A DNA stretch of 51,354 bases, taken from the NCBI GenBank assembly GCA_020854035.1, contig JADZGE010000043.1, forward strand, positions 1-51,354, in the 5' to 3' direction. Shown here piece by piece: positions 35,763 through 43,761 of the stretch. The translations under genes were made by a program, and so were the position numbers. The number at the start of each line of letters is the position of its first letter. Position 1 is the stretch's first letter. The stretch is from Burkholderiales bacterium (lineage in GTDB: Bacteria > Pseudomonadota > Gammaproteobacteria > Burkholderiales > SG8-41). Under the pieces are notes generated by a model that worked only from the letters and a program-made list of their open reading frames with translations, had not been told where the DNA came from and did not search any database.

Positions 35763-36965
35763 ATGCCGACGCCAGGGACGGGGGCCGGCCCTTTGCGGGG
35801 CGTGCGCGTTCTCGATCTCTCGCGAGTTCTCGCGGGGCCGTTCTGCGGGTCGTTGCTCGCCGATCTCGGCGCCGATGTCGTGCGCGTGGAGTATCCCGCC
35901 AGGGGCGACGAGGTGCGCTCCTGGGCGCCGCGCGTGGACGGCGTCTCGGCGCCGTTCGCCGCGGTCAACCACAGCAAGCGCGGCGTCACGATCGACCTTG
36001 CCAGCGCGGAGGGCGCGGAGGTCTTCCGCAGACTCGTGGCGACGGCGGACGTGCTCCTGGAGAATTTCCGGCCGGGCACGCTGGAGCGGCTCGGGCTCGG
36101 CCGCGACGCGTTGAGCGGGCTCAACCCGAAGTTGATCTACTGCGCGATACGCGCCTTCCCGGCCGCAACGGCGGGGGCGGCGAGGCCCGGCTACGAGGCC
36201 TCGATGCAGGCGCACTCCGGCATCATGAGCGTCACGGGCGAGAGCGACGGCGAGCCGGTGCGCTGCGGCGTGAGCGTCGTCGACCTCGGCACCGGGATGG
36301 CGTCGGTGATCGCGATCCTGGCGGCGCTCCGCGAGCGCGACCGGACCGGGAAGGGGGAGTACGTCGAGCCGGCGCTCCTGCGAACGGCGACGAACCTGCT
36401 CAACTACCAGATTGCCGGCTACACCATGGCCGGCGTGCTGCCCCGGCGCTACGGCAGCGGGCACGAGGTGCTGGCGCCGTATCGCAGCTTCCGGTGCGCG
36501 GACGGCGCGGTGCTGATCGCGGCCGGCAACGATCGGCTGTGGGCGCGGCTCTGCAAGGTGCTCGGAATCGAGGGCGATGCGGGAGAGCTCCCCTACCCGG
36601 CGCTCTCCGAGCGCATTGCCGGGCGCGATGCGGTGAACGACATCGTGGGCGGGGCGGTGGCGCAAAGGACGCGCCGTGACGTGCTCGACGCGCTCGACGC
36701 GGAGGGTATCCCGTGCGCGCCGGTGAATGACATCGCCGAGTACCTGAGCGACGAGACCCTCGTTCCGGCGCGCGTGCTCGACAAGGTGCGGGTCGGGGAC
36801 GGGAAGGAGGTTGCGCTCGCCGGGCCGCTTTTCGCGGCGGCTTTTCTCCCGCACGCGCGCAGCGCGCCGCCGGGCCCCGGAGAGCACACCGATGAAGTGC
36901 TCCGGTCCCTGGGTTACGCCGAAGCGGAAATCACGGCGCTCCGCGGCAAGGGCGCGATCGGGTAG
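35763..36965 (+). CDS. CaiB/BaiF family CoA-transferase (class III), copy 3, with Glu at the catalytic Asp position
   Basis: A 400-residue class III CoA-transferase. N-terminal LRGVRVLDLSRVLAGPFC and LENFRPGTLERLG are typical. At the catalytic Asp (RPGYDxxxQAxSG in most members) it reads RPGYEASMQAHSG, so Glu145 replaces Asp, and the glycine-loop context is otherwise conserved. A Glu could still form an acyl-anhydride or the enzyme may be changed. Last gene of the plus-strand catabolic operon; a 318-base gap follows. Confidence 0.92.
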   Translation: MPTPGTGAGPLRGVRVLDLSRVLAGPFCGSLLADLGADVVRVEYPARGDEVRSWAPRVDGVSAPFAAVNHSKRGVTIDLASAEGAEVFRRLVATADVLLENFRPGTLERLGLGRDALSGLNPKLIYCAIRAFPAATAGAARPGYEASMQAHSGIMSVTGESDGEPVRCGVSVVDLGTGMASVIAILAALRERDRTGKGEYVEPALLRTATNLLNYQIAGYTMAGVLPRRYGSGHEVLAPYRSFRCADGAVLIAAGNDRLWARLCKVLGIEGDAGELPYPALSERIAGRDAVNDIVGGAVAQRTRRDVLDALDAEGIPCAPVNDIAEYLSDETLVPARVLDKVRVGDGKEVALAGPLFAAAFLPHARSAPPGPGEHTDEVLRSLGYAEAEITALRGKGAIG

Positions 36966-37100
36966 CGCGGGTCGCTCCCGGCGTTCGCCGATTCCGGTGT
37001 CGCGCGCGGCGTGAAATTCACCGGAGGTGCCGCAGGCGAGCAGGAGGCGAAGGAACGGCGCCGGCAACTCGCCGCCCGCCCGGCTCGACATGCACGAGGC

Positions 37101-37129
37101 TTGACAATCGCCCCTCACGCGCATCAAAT
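37101..37129 (+). promoter_or_regulatory. Sigma-70 promoter for the GrdE/GrdB-like pair
   Basis: A consensus TTGACA (37101-37106), a 17-base spacer and TCAAAT (37124-37129) lie in the 318-base gap 36966-37283. The predicted leader is about 150 bases. No convincing gene is seen in the gap; a 65-codon open frame there is Arg/Ala-rich with no recognisable feature. Confidence 0.5.
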
Positions 37130-37283
37130 CGCGAAGATGCGGCGCGCGAATTTTCCGGACGTAGCGCGATTGGTCGAGGACGGGTTCGCCGAAGCGTCGG
37201 GCGGTTGACGTTGCGCGCGTGCGCGGGGTCACCCGGCGGCGCGGTATCACGCCGCAGTGGCCCTGGAGAGCGAGGAAGGAGCG

Positions 37284-38591
37284 ATGCGCCTGGAGCTCGC
37301 GTCATACGACGTGCGGGACATCCGCTTTTCTGCGAGCACGCGTCTCGCGGACGGGATCCTTTACGTCGATCGGGAGGCATTGCGAGCGCTCGTGCTCGAG
37401 AGCGGCGATTTCGCGGACGTCGCCGTCGAGATCGTCCGGCCGGGCGAGAGCGTGCGCCTGATCCACGTGATCGACGCGGCCGAGCCGCGGTTCAAGACGG
37501 GAGACGGCAGCAGTTTCCCGGCGTTCGCCGGACCGCTGAAGACCGTGGGGAGCGGGCGCACCCATCGGCTGCGGGGCATGGCGATTCTGTGCGCGGGGGG
37601 CGCGGTCGCCGGGGAACCGACGTACTGGCGGGAATCGATCGTCGAGATGTCCGGGCCCGCGGCGCGCGCGACTCCATTCGGAGCAACGGTCAACCTCGTA
37701 CTGGAATTCACTCCGGGCGCGCAGTACCTCGACGCGGCGGGCGAGGACGCGGTCGCGCACAACCTGATGGTGGGCTCGGAGCTCTCGCAGCGCTATCACC
37801 GCGCCGTGCGCGTCGCGGAGCTGAAGCTCGCGGTGAACCTGGCGAGGCTCACCGCGAGCATGGAGCCCGACAGCGTCGAGGTTTTCGATTCATCCGTCAC
37901 CGATCCGGCGCTGCCGAAGGTCGTGTACTTCTTCCAGGTCGGCGGCATGCACGCGTACGGGGAGAACGTCGAGAAAGGACACGGCACCTTTCCGCTTCTG
38001 CTGCACCCGAACGAAGTGCTCGACGGCGCGCTCGTCAGCACGTTGAGCAACGTGAACTCGTATCACAAGTACCCGACGTTCCTGCTTCAGAACCACGCCG
38101 TCGTCAGGGAGCTTCATGCCCGCCACGGGGTCGACGTCAATTTCGCCGGCGTGATCGCGTATCCGCGCGGCGCGAACGACGTCATCCAGAAGCACATGAT
38201 CGCCGATCAGGCGGTCAAGATCGCGCAGCAGCTCGGCGCGCAAGGCGCCTGCTCGAGCTACTGGGGCAGCGGTCACTCGTGCGTAGAGTTCATGTACATC
38301 TGCCAGAAGTGCGAGCGCGCGGGCATCAAGGTCGTGCAGATGCTGCCCGAGGGCATGGATTCGGCCGAAGGACCCGGCGTCGTGTACTTCGTGCCCGAGG
38401 CGGTGGCCGTCATCAGCACCGGGCGCATCGGCCAGGGTTTGCAGCTGCCGGCGGTCGAGCGGGTGATCGGCGGCACGGAGATGTTCCCGTTCCCCGGCGC
38501 CCCCGAAGCGGAGCGCGAGATCACTTATCGCCATCTTTACGCGTGCGCCGCGGCGAGCGGCCACGGCCGGCTCACCACGAAGGAGTACTGA
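37284..38591 (+). CDS. GrdE-like subunit of glycine/sarcosine/betaine reductase component B
   Basis: A 435-residue homologue of GrdE, the proprotein that in clostridia is self-cleaved to give a pyruvoyl subunit of reductase component B. Family blocks are clear: MRLELASYDVRDIRFS, PKVVYFFQV, LHPNEVLDGALVS, NFAGVIAYPRGANDV, VVYFVPEAVAVISTG. In the stretch where I recall the cleavage Cys (SGNCVSACDK in clostridial GrdE) this protein reads VSTLSNVNSYHKY, with no Cys; Ser252 or Ser255 could substitute. Start 37284 rather than 37257, as it has GAGGAAGGAG upstream. Three bases separate it from the GrdB gene. Confidence 0.85.
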   Translation: MRLELASYDVRDIRFSASTRLADGILYVDREALRALVLESGDFADVAVEIVRPGESVRLIHVIDAAEPRFKTGDGSSFPAFAGPLKTVGSGRTHRLRGMAILCAGGAVAGEPTYWRESIVEMSGPAARATPFGATVNLVLEFTPGAQYLDAAGEDAVAHNLMVGSELSQRYHRAVRVAELKLAVNLARLTASMEPDSVEVFDSSVTDPALPKVVYFFQVGGMHAYGENVEKGHGTFPLLLHPNEVLDGALVSTLSNVNSYHKYPTFLLQNHAVVRELHARHGVDVNFAGVIAYPRGANDVIQKHMIADQAVKIAQQLGAQGACSSYWGSGHSCVEFMYICQKCERAGIKVVQMLPEGMDSAEGPGVVYFVPEAVAVISTGRIGQGLQLPAVERVIGGTEMFPFPGAPEAEREITYRHLYACAAASGHGRLTTKEY

Positions 38592-38594
38592 CCC

Positions 38595-39902
38595 ATGACG
38601 AGGCTCCGGGTCGTCCATTACCTCAACCAGTTCTTCGCGGGCGTGGGCGCGGAGGCCATGGCGCACGAGGCGCCGGGCGTGAAGCGCGGCGCCGTCGGGC
38701 CGGGCGTATTGCTGAACCGCCTGCTCGGCGAGCGCGGCGAGGTGGCGGCCACCGTCTACTGCGGCGACGATCACCTGAGCGAGAACGGCGACGCGGCGAT
38801 CGAGCGCATCCTCGATTACGTGCGCGAGGAACGCCCCGATCTCGTCGTGGCGGGCCCCGCCTTCAACGCGGGCCGCTATGGAATGGCGTGCGGGCGCGTG
38901 TGCACGTCGGTCGAGGGACAGCTCGGCGTGGCGAGCGTCGCGGGGATGTATCCGGGCAATCCGGGCGTCGAGCTCTACCGCGGGCGGCTCTATGTCGTCG
39001 AGACCGGCAACAGCGTGGCGGGCATGGCGGCGGCGCTCGAGCGCATGGCCGCGCTCGGCGTCAAGCTCGCGCGCGGCGAACGCATCGGGCCGCCGGGCGA
39101 GGAAGGCTACGTGCCGCGCGGGCTGCGGTACATGGAGTACGCGTCGCGAACGGGCGCGGAACGAGCGGTGGACGTGCTCGTGAGGCGCCTGAACGACCGG
39201 CCGTTCGAGACCGAATGGCCGATACCGGTGTACGATCGCGTGCCGGCGCCGCCGCCGATCCGGGACCTGGCCGGCGCGACGATCGCGCTGGTCAGCACGG
39301 GCGGCATCGTGCCCAGGGGAAACCCCGGCAGGCTGGAATCGAGTTACGCGACGAAATGGGTCAAGCACGATCTCGCCGGGGTCGACGATCTCGCGCCGCG
39401 CGCGTTCGAGTCGATCCACGGCGGCTATGACACCACCGCGGCGAACGAGGATCCCGATCGCGTGGTTCCGGTCGACGTGATGCGCGAGCTCGAGCGGCAG
39501 GGCGTGATCGGGAAGCTTTTCGAACACTATTACGTGACCGTCGGCAGCGCGCAGAGCGTGCCGGCAGCGCGGCGCTTCGGTCAGGAGATCGCGCGCGATC
39601 TCGCGGCGTCCGGGGTCGACGGGGTGATCCTCACGGCGACGTGAGGGACCTGCACTCGTTGCGGCGCAACGATCGCGAAGGAACTCGACCGGGCCGGTAT
39701 CCCGACGGCCTATATCGCCACGATCACCTCGCTCGCCGAAAGCGTGGGCGCGAACCGCATCGTCGCCGGGCGCGGCGTCACGCATCCGACCGGAGATCCG
39801 CGGCTGCCGCTCGACGAAGAGAAGGAAGTGCGCCGGCGCGTGGTCGGAGCCGCGCTCGAAGCGCTGCGCGCGGAGGTGAAGGACCCCCTCGTCCTGTCCT
39901 GA
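38595..39902 (+). CDS. GrdB-like selenoprotein, glycine/betaine/sarcosine/D-proline reductase family; UGA at 39642 read as selenocysteine
   Basis: Opens with VVHYLNQFFAGVG and contains AGPAFNAGRYGMACGRVC, GMYPGNPGVELY and STGGIVPRGNP, all GrdB hallmarks. The frame meets TGA at codon 350 (39642-39644) after GVILTAT. In the same frame it continues GTCTRCGATIAKELDRAGIP, IATITSLAESVGANRIV and HPTGDPRLPLDEEKEVRRR to a TGA at 39902. This is exactly the family's Sec site (U-G-T-C-T-R-C-G-A-T). Full length is 435 residues, as expected for GrdB. The Sec would attack the substrate bound at the GrdE partner. The ATG is three bases after GrdE. An annotator stopping at the UGA would lose 86 residues, Sec included. 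Confidence 0.9.
39656..39672 (+). promoter_or_regulatory. bSECIS-like hairpin of the GrdB gene
   Basis: TCGTTGC-GGC-GCAACGA forms a perfect 7-bp stem with loop GGC. The loop starts 18 bases after the UGA, within the spacing of known bacterial SECIS elements, and its first base is G as required. It would recruit SelB with Sec-tRNA to the UGA at 39642-39644. Confidence 0.65.
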
Positions 39903-39970
39903 GCCCGCATCGATTGGAACGCGTGGCCCGCCTCGACGCGGGGCACGTCGAGGAACGAGGAGGAATCGCC

Positions 39971-40948
39971 ATGCATGAGAATCCGATCCCCGTGATGTCG
40001 TTGGCGTTGGCCCTTGCGGCGGCCGGCACGCCGGTCGCGCACGCGCAAACGGTCTATCCCGCCAAGCCGATCCGCATGATCGTCGGTTACACGCCGGGCG
40101 GGCCGACCGACGTGACGGCGCGCGTGGTCGCGCAAAGACTCTCGGAGCAGCTCGATCAGCCGGTCATCGTCGAGAACCGCGCGGGCGCCGCCGGCACGCT
40201 CGCGGCGGAACGCGTCGCGGCCTCGCCGGCGGACGGCTACACCCTGCTCATCGTCACCGGCGCGGACACGATCCAGCCCGCCCTGCGCTCCAATCTGCCG
40301 TACGACATCGAGCGCAGCTTCACGCCGGTGACGCTGCTCGCGACCGGCCCGCTCTTGCTGGTGGTCCACCCGTCGGTTCCCGCGAAGAGCCTGAAGGAAC
40401 TCCTCGCCATCGCCCGCGCGCATCCGAGCAGGTTGAGCTACGGTTCCGCGGGCATCGGTACCTCCTCGCACCTCGCCGCGGAGCTCCTGAACCAGATGGC
40501 GAAGCTCGACACCGTGCACATCCCCTTCAAGAGCTCGGCCGACAATGCGCGGGCAATCGGCTCCGGGCACATCGACATGGGTTTCCCGGGGCTAACGGGC
40601 GCGCTGCCCTTCCTCAGCGCGGGCAAGCTGAGGGGCCTCGCGGTCACGACGACGAAGCGTGCCGCGCTGCTGCCCGAAGTGCCCACGATGGACGAAGCGG
40701 GGGTCCCCGGGTACGACCGCTCCGGCTGGTACGGCATGCTCGCCCCCGCCGGGGTGCCGCGGGACATCGTCGCGCGCCTGAACGGCGTCGTCTCGAAAGT
40801 GCTCGGCGTACCGGAAGTGCAACAGGCACTCGTGCGACAGGGCCTCACTCCCGCGGCCAACTCGCCCGGGGAGTTCGCCGCGTTCATCCGCCACGAGGTG
40901 GCGCAGAACGCGAAGCTGATCAAGTTCTCCGGCGCGAAAGGCAACTAG
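39971..40948 (+). CDS. TTT/Bug family solute-binding protein 10
   Basis: A 325-residue canonical receptor; signal peptide ends near VAHAQT. Motifs: VGYTPGGPTDVTAR, SPADGYTLLIVTG, VHIPFKSSADN (HIPFK instead of HVPYK), GVPGYDRSGWYG. ATG 39971 has GAGGAGG upstream. It lies 68 bases after the selenoprotein gene on the same strand and may supply its substrate; it is convergent with the proline racemase family gene (22-base gap). Confidence 0.91.
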   Translation: MHENPIPVMSLALALAAAGTPVAHAQTVYPAKPIRMIVGYTPGGPTDVTARVVAQRLSEQLDQPVIVENRAGAAGTLAAERVAASPADGYTLLIVTGADTIQPALRSNLPYDIERSFTPVTLLATGPLLLVVHPSVPAKSLKELLAIARAHPSRLSYGSAGIGTSSHLAAELLNQMAKLDTVHIPFKSSADNARAIGSGHIDMGFPGLTGALPFLSAGKLRGLAVTTTKRAALLPEVPTMDEAGVPGYDRSGWYGMLAPAGVPRDIVARLNGVVSKVLGVPEVQQALVRQGLTPAANSPGEFAAFIRHEVAQNAKLIKFSGAKGN

Positions 40949-40970
40949 CCCCGCTCGGCAAGGCAGAGGG

Positions 40971-41936
40971 CTACGTGCCCGCGCAAGCGATTCCCCAGCG
41001 ATAAGGATCGCGCTCGTCGAGGATCAGCGTCGATTCGGCGGTGACGTAAGCCGATCCCCGTATGGCGGGCTCGATTCTCCCGGCGGCGCGGTCGAGCCAC
41101 CGGTAGGAGGCAGTGAAGGTCGAGCCGATGATGCTCTCCTGCACCCACGGAGCACCCTCCGCGAGCGTGCCGTCGGCCGCCAGGCAGGCGAGCTTCGCGC
41201 TCGTTCCCGTGCCGCAGGGGGAGCGGTCGTAGGCGCCCCCGGGGCACAGCACGAAGTTGCGCGAGTGGGCCCGCGGGAGCGTGGGCGGGCCGAAAAGCTC
41301 GACATGGTCCACGCCCGGACAACCCTGCTCGTTCACGGCGCGGCGCACCCGCAGGCAGAACTCCGTGAGCGCGCCGGCGCTAGCCGCGGCGAGGCTCTGG
41401 CCGTGCGCCGCGACGAGGAAGAACCAGTTCCCGCCCCACGCGACATCCCCGCCGAGCGGGCCGTGGCCCGGCACCTCCACGACGTGTCTCGCGCGGGCGC
41501 GCCAGCTCGCGACGTTGACGACCGACACCTCCCCGTCCTCGTGCAGTGTCGCGCGCACGACGCCGACCGGGGTTTCGATGCGGTGCTCGCCGGGTGTCAC
41601 GCGGCCAAGGTGCGCGAGCGTTGCCACGAGCCCGATCGTGCCGTGACCGCACATGCCGATGCAGCCGGCGTTGTTGAAGAAGATGACGCCCGCGGCGCAC
41701 GCCGGGTCCTCGGGCTCGGTGAGAAGGGCGCCGACCACCGCGTCCGACCCGCGTGGCTCCGTGACGGTCGCGCGGCGATAGTGGTTGAAATCGCGCTGGA
41801 AGCGCTCGCGGCGTCCTGCCAGGGGGCCGCGGCCGAGATCGGGACCGCCGGTCAGGATGACGCGGGTCGGCTCCCCCGCGGTGTGCGAATCGACTACGGT
41901 GAGGCGCTCCATGCTGTCGTATGCTACCGGATGCAT
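40971..41936 (-). CDS. Proline racemase/4-hydroxyproline epimerase family protein
   Basis: A 321-residue cofactor-independent racemase/epimerase, inverting the alpha carbon of proline or 4-hydroxyproline. Both catalytic thiols are present: GMCGHGTIG (C96) and DRSPCGTGTSAKLA (C241). trans-3-hydroxyproline dehydratases replace the first with Thr, so epimerase is more likely. The CPGGAYDRSPCGTG context resembles 4-hydroxyproline epimerases more than true proline racemase (family recall). ATG at 41936, or 41912 (MERLTVVDSHTAGE). Convergent with Bug 10 and divergent from the GMC oxidoreductase. Its nearness to a D-proline-reductase-family pair is notable. Confidence 0.9.
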   Translation of the reverse strand: MHPVAYDSMERLTVVDSHTAGEPTRVILTGGPDLGRGPLAGRRERFQRDFNHYRRATVTEPRGSDAVVGALLTEPEDPACAAGVIFFNNAGCIGMCGHGTIGLVATLAHLGRVTPGEHRIETPVGVVRATLHEDGEVSVVNVASWRARARHVVEVPGHGPLGGDVAWGGNWFFLVAAHGQSLAAASAGALTEFCLRVRRAVNEQGCPGVDHVELFGPPTLPRAHSRNFVLCPGGAYDRSPCGTGTSAKLACLAADGTLAEGAPWVQESIIGSTFTASYRWLDRAAGRIEPAIRGSAYVTAESTLILDERDPYRWGIACAGT

Positions 41937-42114
41937 GCGCCGCGGGCCGGGGGCCGGCGGAATGCCGATCCGCCCGCTGTTCCCGTTCCGCTTGAGGCTC
42001 GCCGGCGGGACCCGGAGGCGGAGTGTGTGCAGGAGCGCAGCCGCCGTTCATAATGCGGGTGCATGCACCGCGCCGCGCCGCCGCGCGGCGCGACAGCGGG
42101 AAAGGCAACGTCCG

Positions 42115-43761
42115 ATGTACGTGACATCGCTGCCCGGGAACGCCGAGTTCGACTTCATCGTGGCGGGTGCCGGCCCGGCCGGTTGCGTGCTCGCGAACCG
42201 CCTCTCCGCGGGCGGGCGGCACACGGTGCTGTTGATCGAGGCCGGGCGCCGCGGCGACAGTCTCAACCTGCGGATCCCCCTCCTGGTGGCCCGGGTCCTT
42301 AACGACGACCGGTACACCTGGCAGTACCTCACCGAACCGCAGGCCCATCTCGACAACCAGCCGCAGCGCTGGGTGCGCGGGCGCGTCATCGGCGGCTCCG
42401 GTTCCATAAACGGCAACGTCTTCGTGCGCGGGGACCCGCGCGAATACGACGGCTGGCGCGATCAGGGCTGCGAGGGCTGGGGGTACTCCGACCTCTTGCC
42501 GTACTTCCGGCGGCTCGAGGACTACCCGGAGGGCGACAGGGCCGTGCGTGGCAGGGGCGGGCCCATCCGCTGCACGAACCTCGAGGGCTTCGATCCCCTG
42601 TCCGACGCTTTCGTCGCGGCGTGCCGCGAGGCCGGCCACACGCAGTTGAAGGACTACAACGACGGCGGCTACGAAGGCGCGTACTACCTGCAGTATTCGA
42701 CGCGCGAGGGCTGGCGCAGCAGCGCGGCCGCCGAGTACCTGCGGCCGGTCGAATCGCGCGCAAACCTGACCGTGCTCGCGAACGCGCCCGTGACGCGCGT
42801 CGAGCTCGACGGCCGGCGGGCGACGGGCGTCACGGTGCGGCTCGGCACGGCCGAGGTCCGGGTCCGGGCGCGCGGCGAAGTGGTGCTTTCCGCGGGGCCG
42901 CTTGCCTCGCCGCACCTGCTGGAGCTCTCGGGCGTCGGCAACGGCGAGGTGCTGCGCCGGCAGGGGGTGGTCGTGCGGCACAACCTGCCGGGCGTGGGCG
43001 AGAACCTGCGCGACCATCCGAGCGTGCGGCTTGCCTTCGAGTGCGCGCGGCCGACCACGATCAACGATGTCCTGCGCAGCCCGTGGCTGAGGATGAAGGA
43101 AGGCCTGCGCTGGCTCACCCGGGGCAAAGGCCTGCTCGCGATCTCCTCGGCGACGGCGCAGGTCGTGTGGCGCAGCGACGGCGAGGCGCGCCGGCCGGAT
43201 CTCGCCATGCTGTTCCAGCTCCTGTCCGGCAAGGACCGCTACGCCCGCACGCCGCGCGATGGCCTCGACCCGCATCCGGGTTTTACGCTGAACCTGAAGA
43301 TCCTCCAGCCGCGCTCGGTCGGCAGCCTGCACATCCGCTCGCTCGATCCGCTCGTTCAGGCCGCGATGGATCCGCGCTATCTCTCGCACGAGGCGGACGC
43401 GCGGCTCTTCGTCGGGGGCATGCGCTTCGCGCGGCGGCTGGCGGAGATGCCCGCGCTCAGGCCGCTGGTCGTTCGCGAGACGCGTCCCGGCCCCGGGGCG
43501 CGGGACGACGCGTCGCTCGTCGATTACATGCGCGAAACGGTCCAGACCTGCTGGCACATGGTGGGCACCTGCCGCATGGGCGTCGATCCACAGGCGGTCG
43601 TCGACCCCGCGTTGAAGGTGCGCGGGCTGGATGCGCTGCGAGTCGTCGATTCGTCGATATTCCCGACGATCCCGTCGTCCAATACGAATATCCCGACGAT
43701 CGCGGCCGCCGAGAAGGGCGCGGACCTCATCCTGGCGGCGGCGCGGGGGGCGAGAGCATGA
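42115..43761 (+). CDS. GMC family FAD-dependent oxidoreductase (choline dehydrogenase-like)
   Basis: A 548-residue GMC oxidoreductase that oxidises an alcohol. FAD-binding VAGAGPAGCVLANRL is at about residues 16-30, the GMC signature 1 region is VRGRVIGGSGSINGNVFVRG, and SAGPLASPHLLELSGVG is signature 2. The C-terminal catalytic pair is HMVGTCRMG (His) and SSNTNIPT (Asn). Start ATG 42115 (AAAGG upstream); earlier in-frame codons are not family-like. The stop overlaps the ATG of the following Bug gene (ATGA), so the two form an operon. The substrate is unknown. Confidence 0.93.
   Translation: MYVTSLPGNAEFDFIVAGAGPAGCVLANRLSAGGRHTVLLIEAGRRGDSLNLRIPLLVARVLNDDRYTWQYLTEPQAHLDNQPQRWVRGRVIGGSGSINGNVFVRGDPREYDGWRDQGCEGWGYSDLLPYFRRLEDYPEGDRAVRGRGGPIRCTNLEGFDPLSDAFVAACREAGHTQLKDYNDGGYEGAYYLQYSTREGWRSSAAAEYLRPVESRANLTVLANAPVTRVELDGRRATGVTVRLGTAEVRVRARGEVVLSAGPLASPHLLELSGVGNGEVLRRQGVVVRHNLPGVGENLRDHPSVRLAFECARPTTINDVLRSPWLRMKEGLRWLTRGKGLLAISSATAQVVWRSDGEARRPDLAMLFQLLSGKDRYARTPRDGLDPHPGFTLNLKILQPRSVGSLHIRSLDPLVQAAMDPRYLSHEADARLFVGGMRFARRLAEMPALRPLVVRETRPGPGARDDASLVDYMRETVQTCWHMVGTCRMGVDPQAVVDPALKVRGLDALRVVDSSIFPTIPSSNTNIPTIAAAEKGADLILAAARGARA

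Noticed and set aside
37011..37208. 65-codon open frame in the gap before the GrdE-like gene
   Set aside because: Overlaps the promoter, has Arg/Ala-rich shadow composition and no recognisable start signal.
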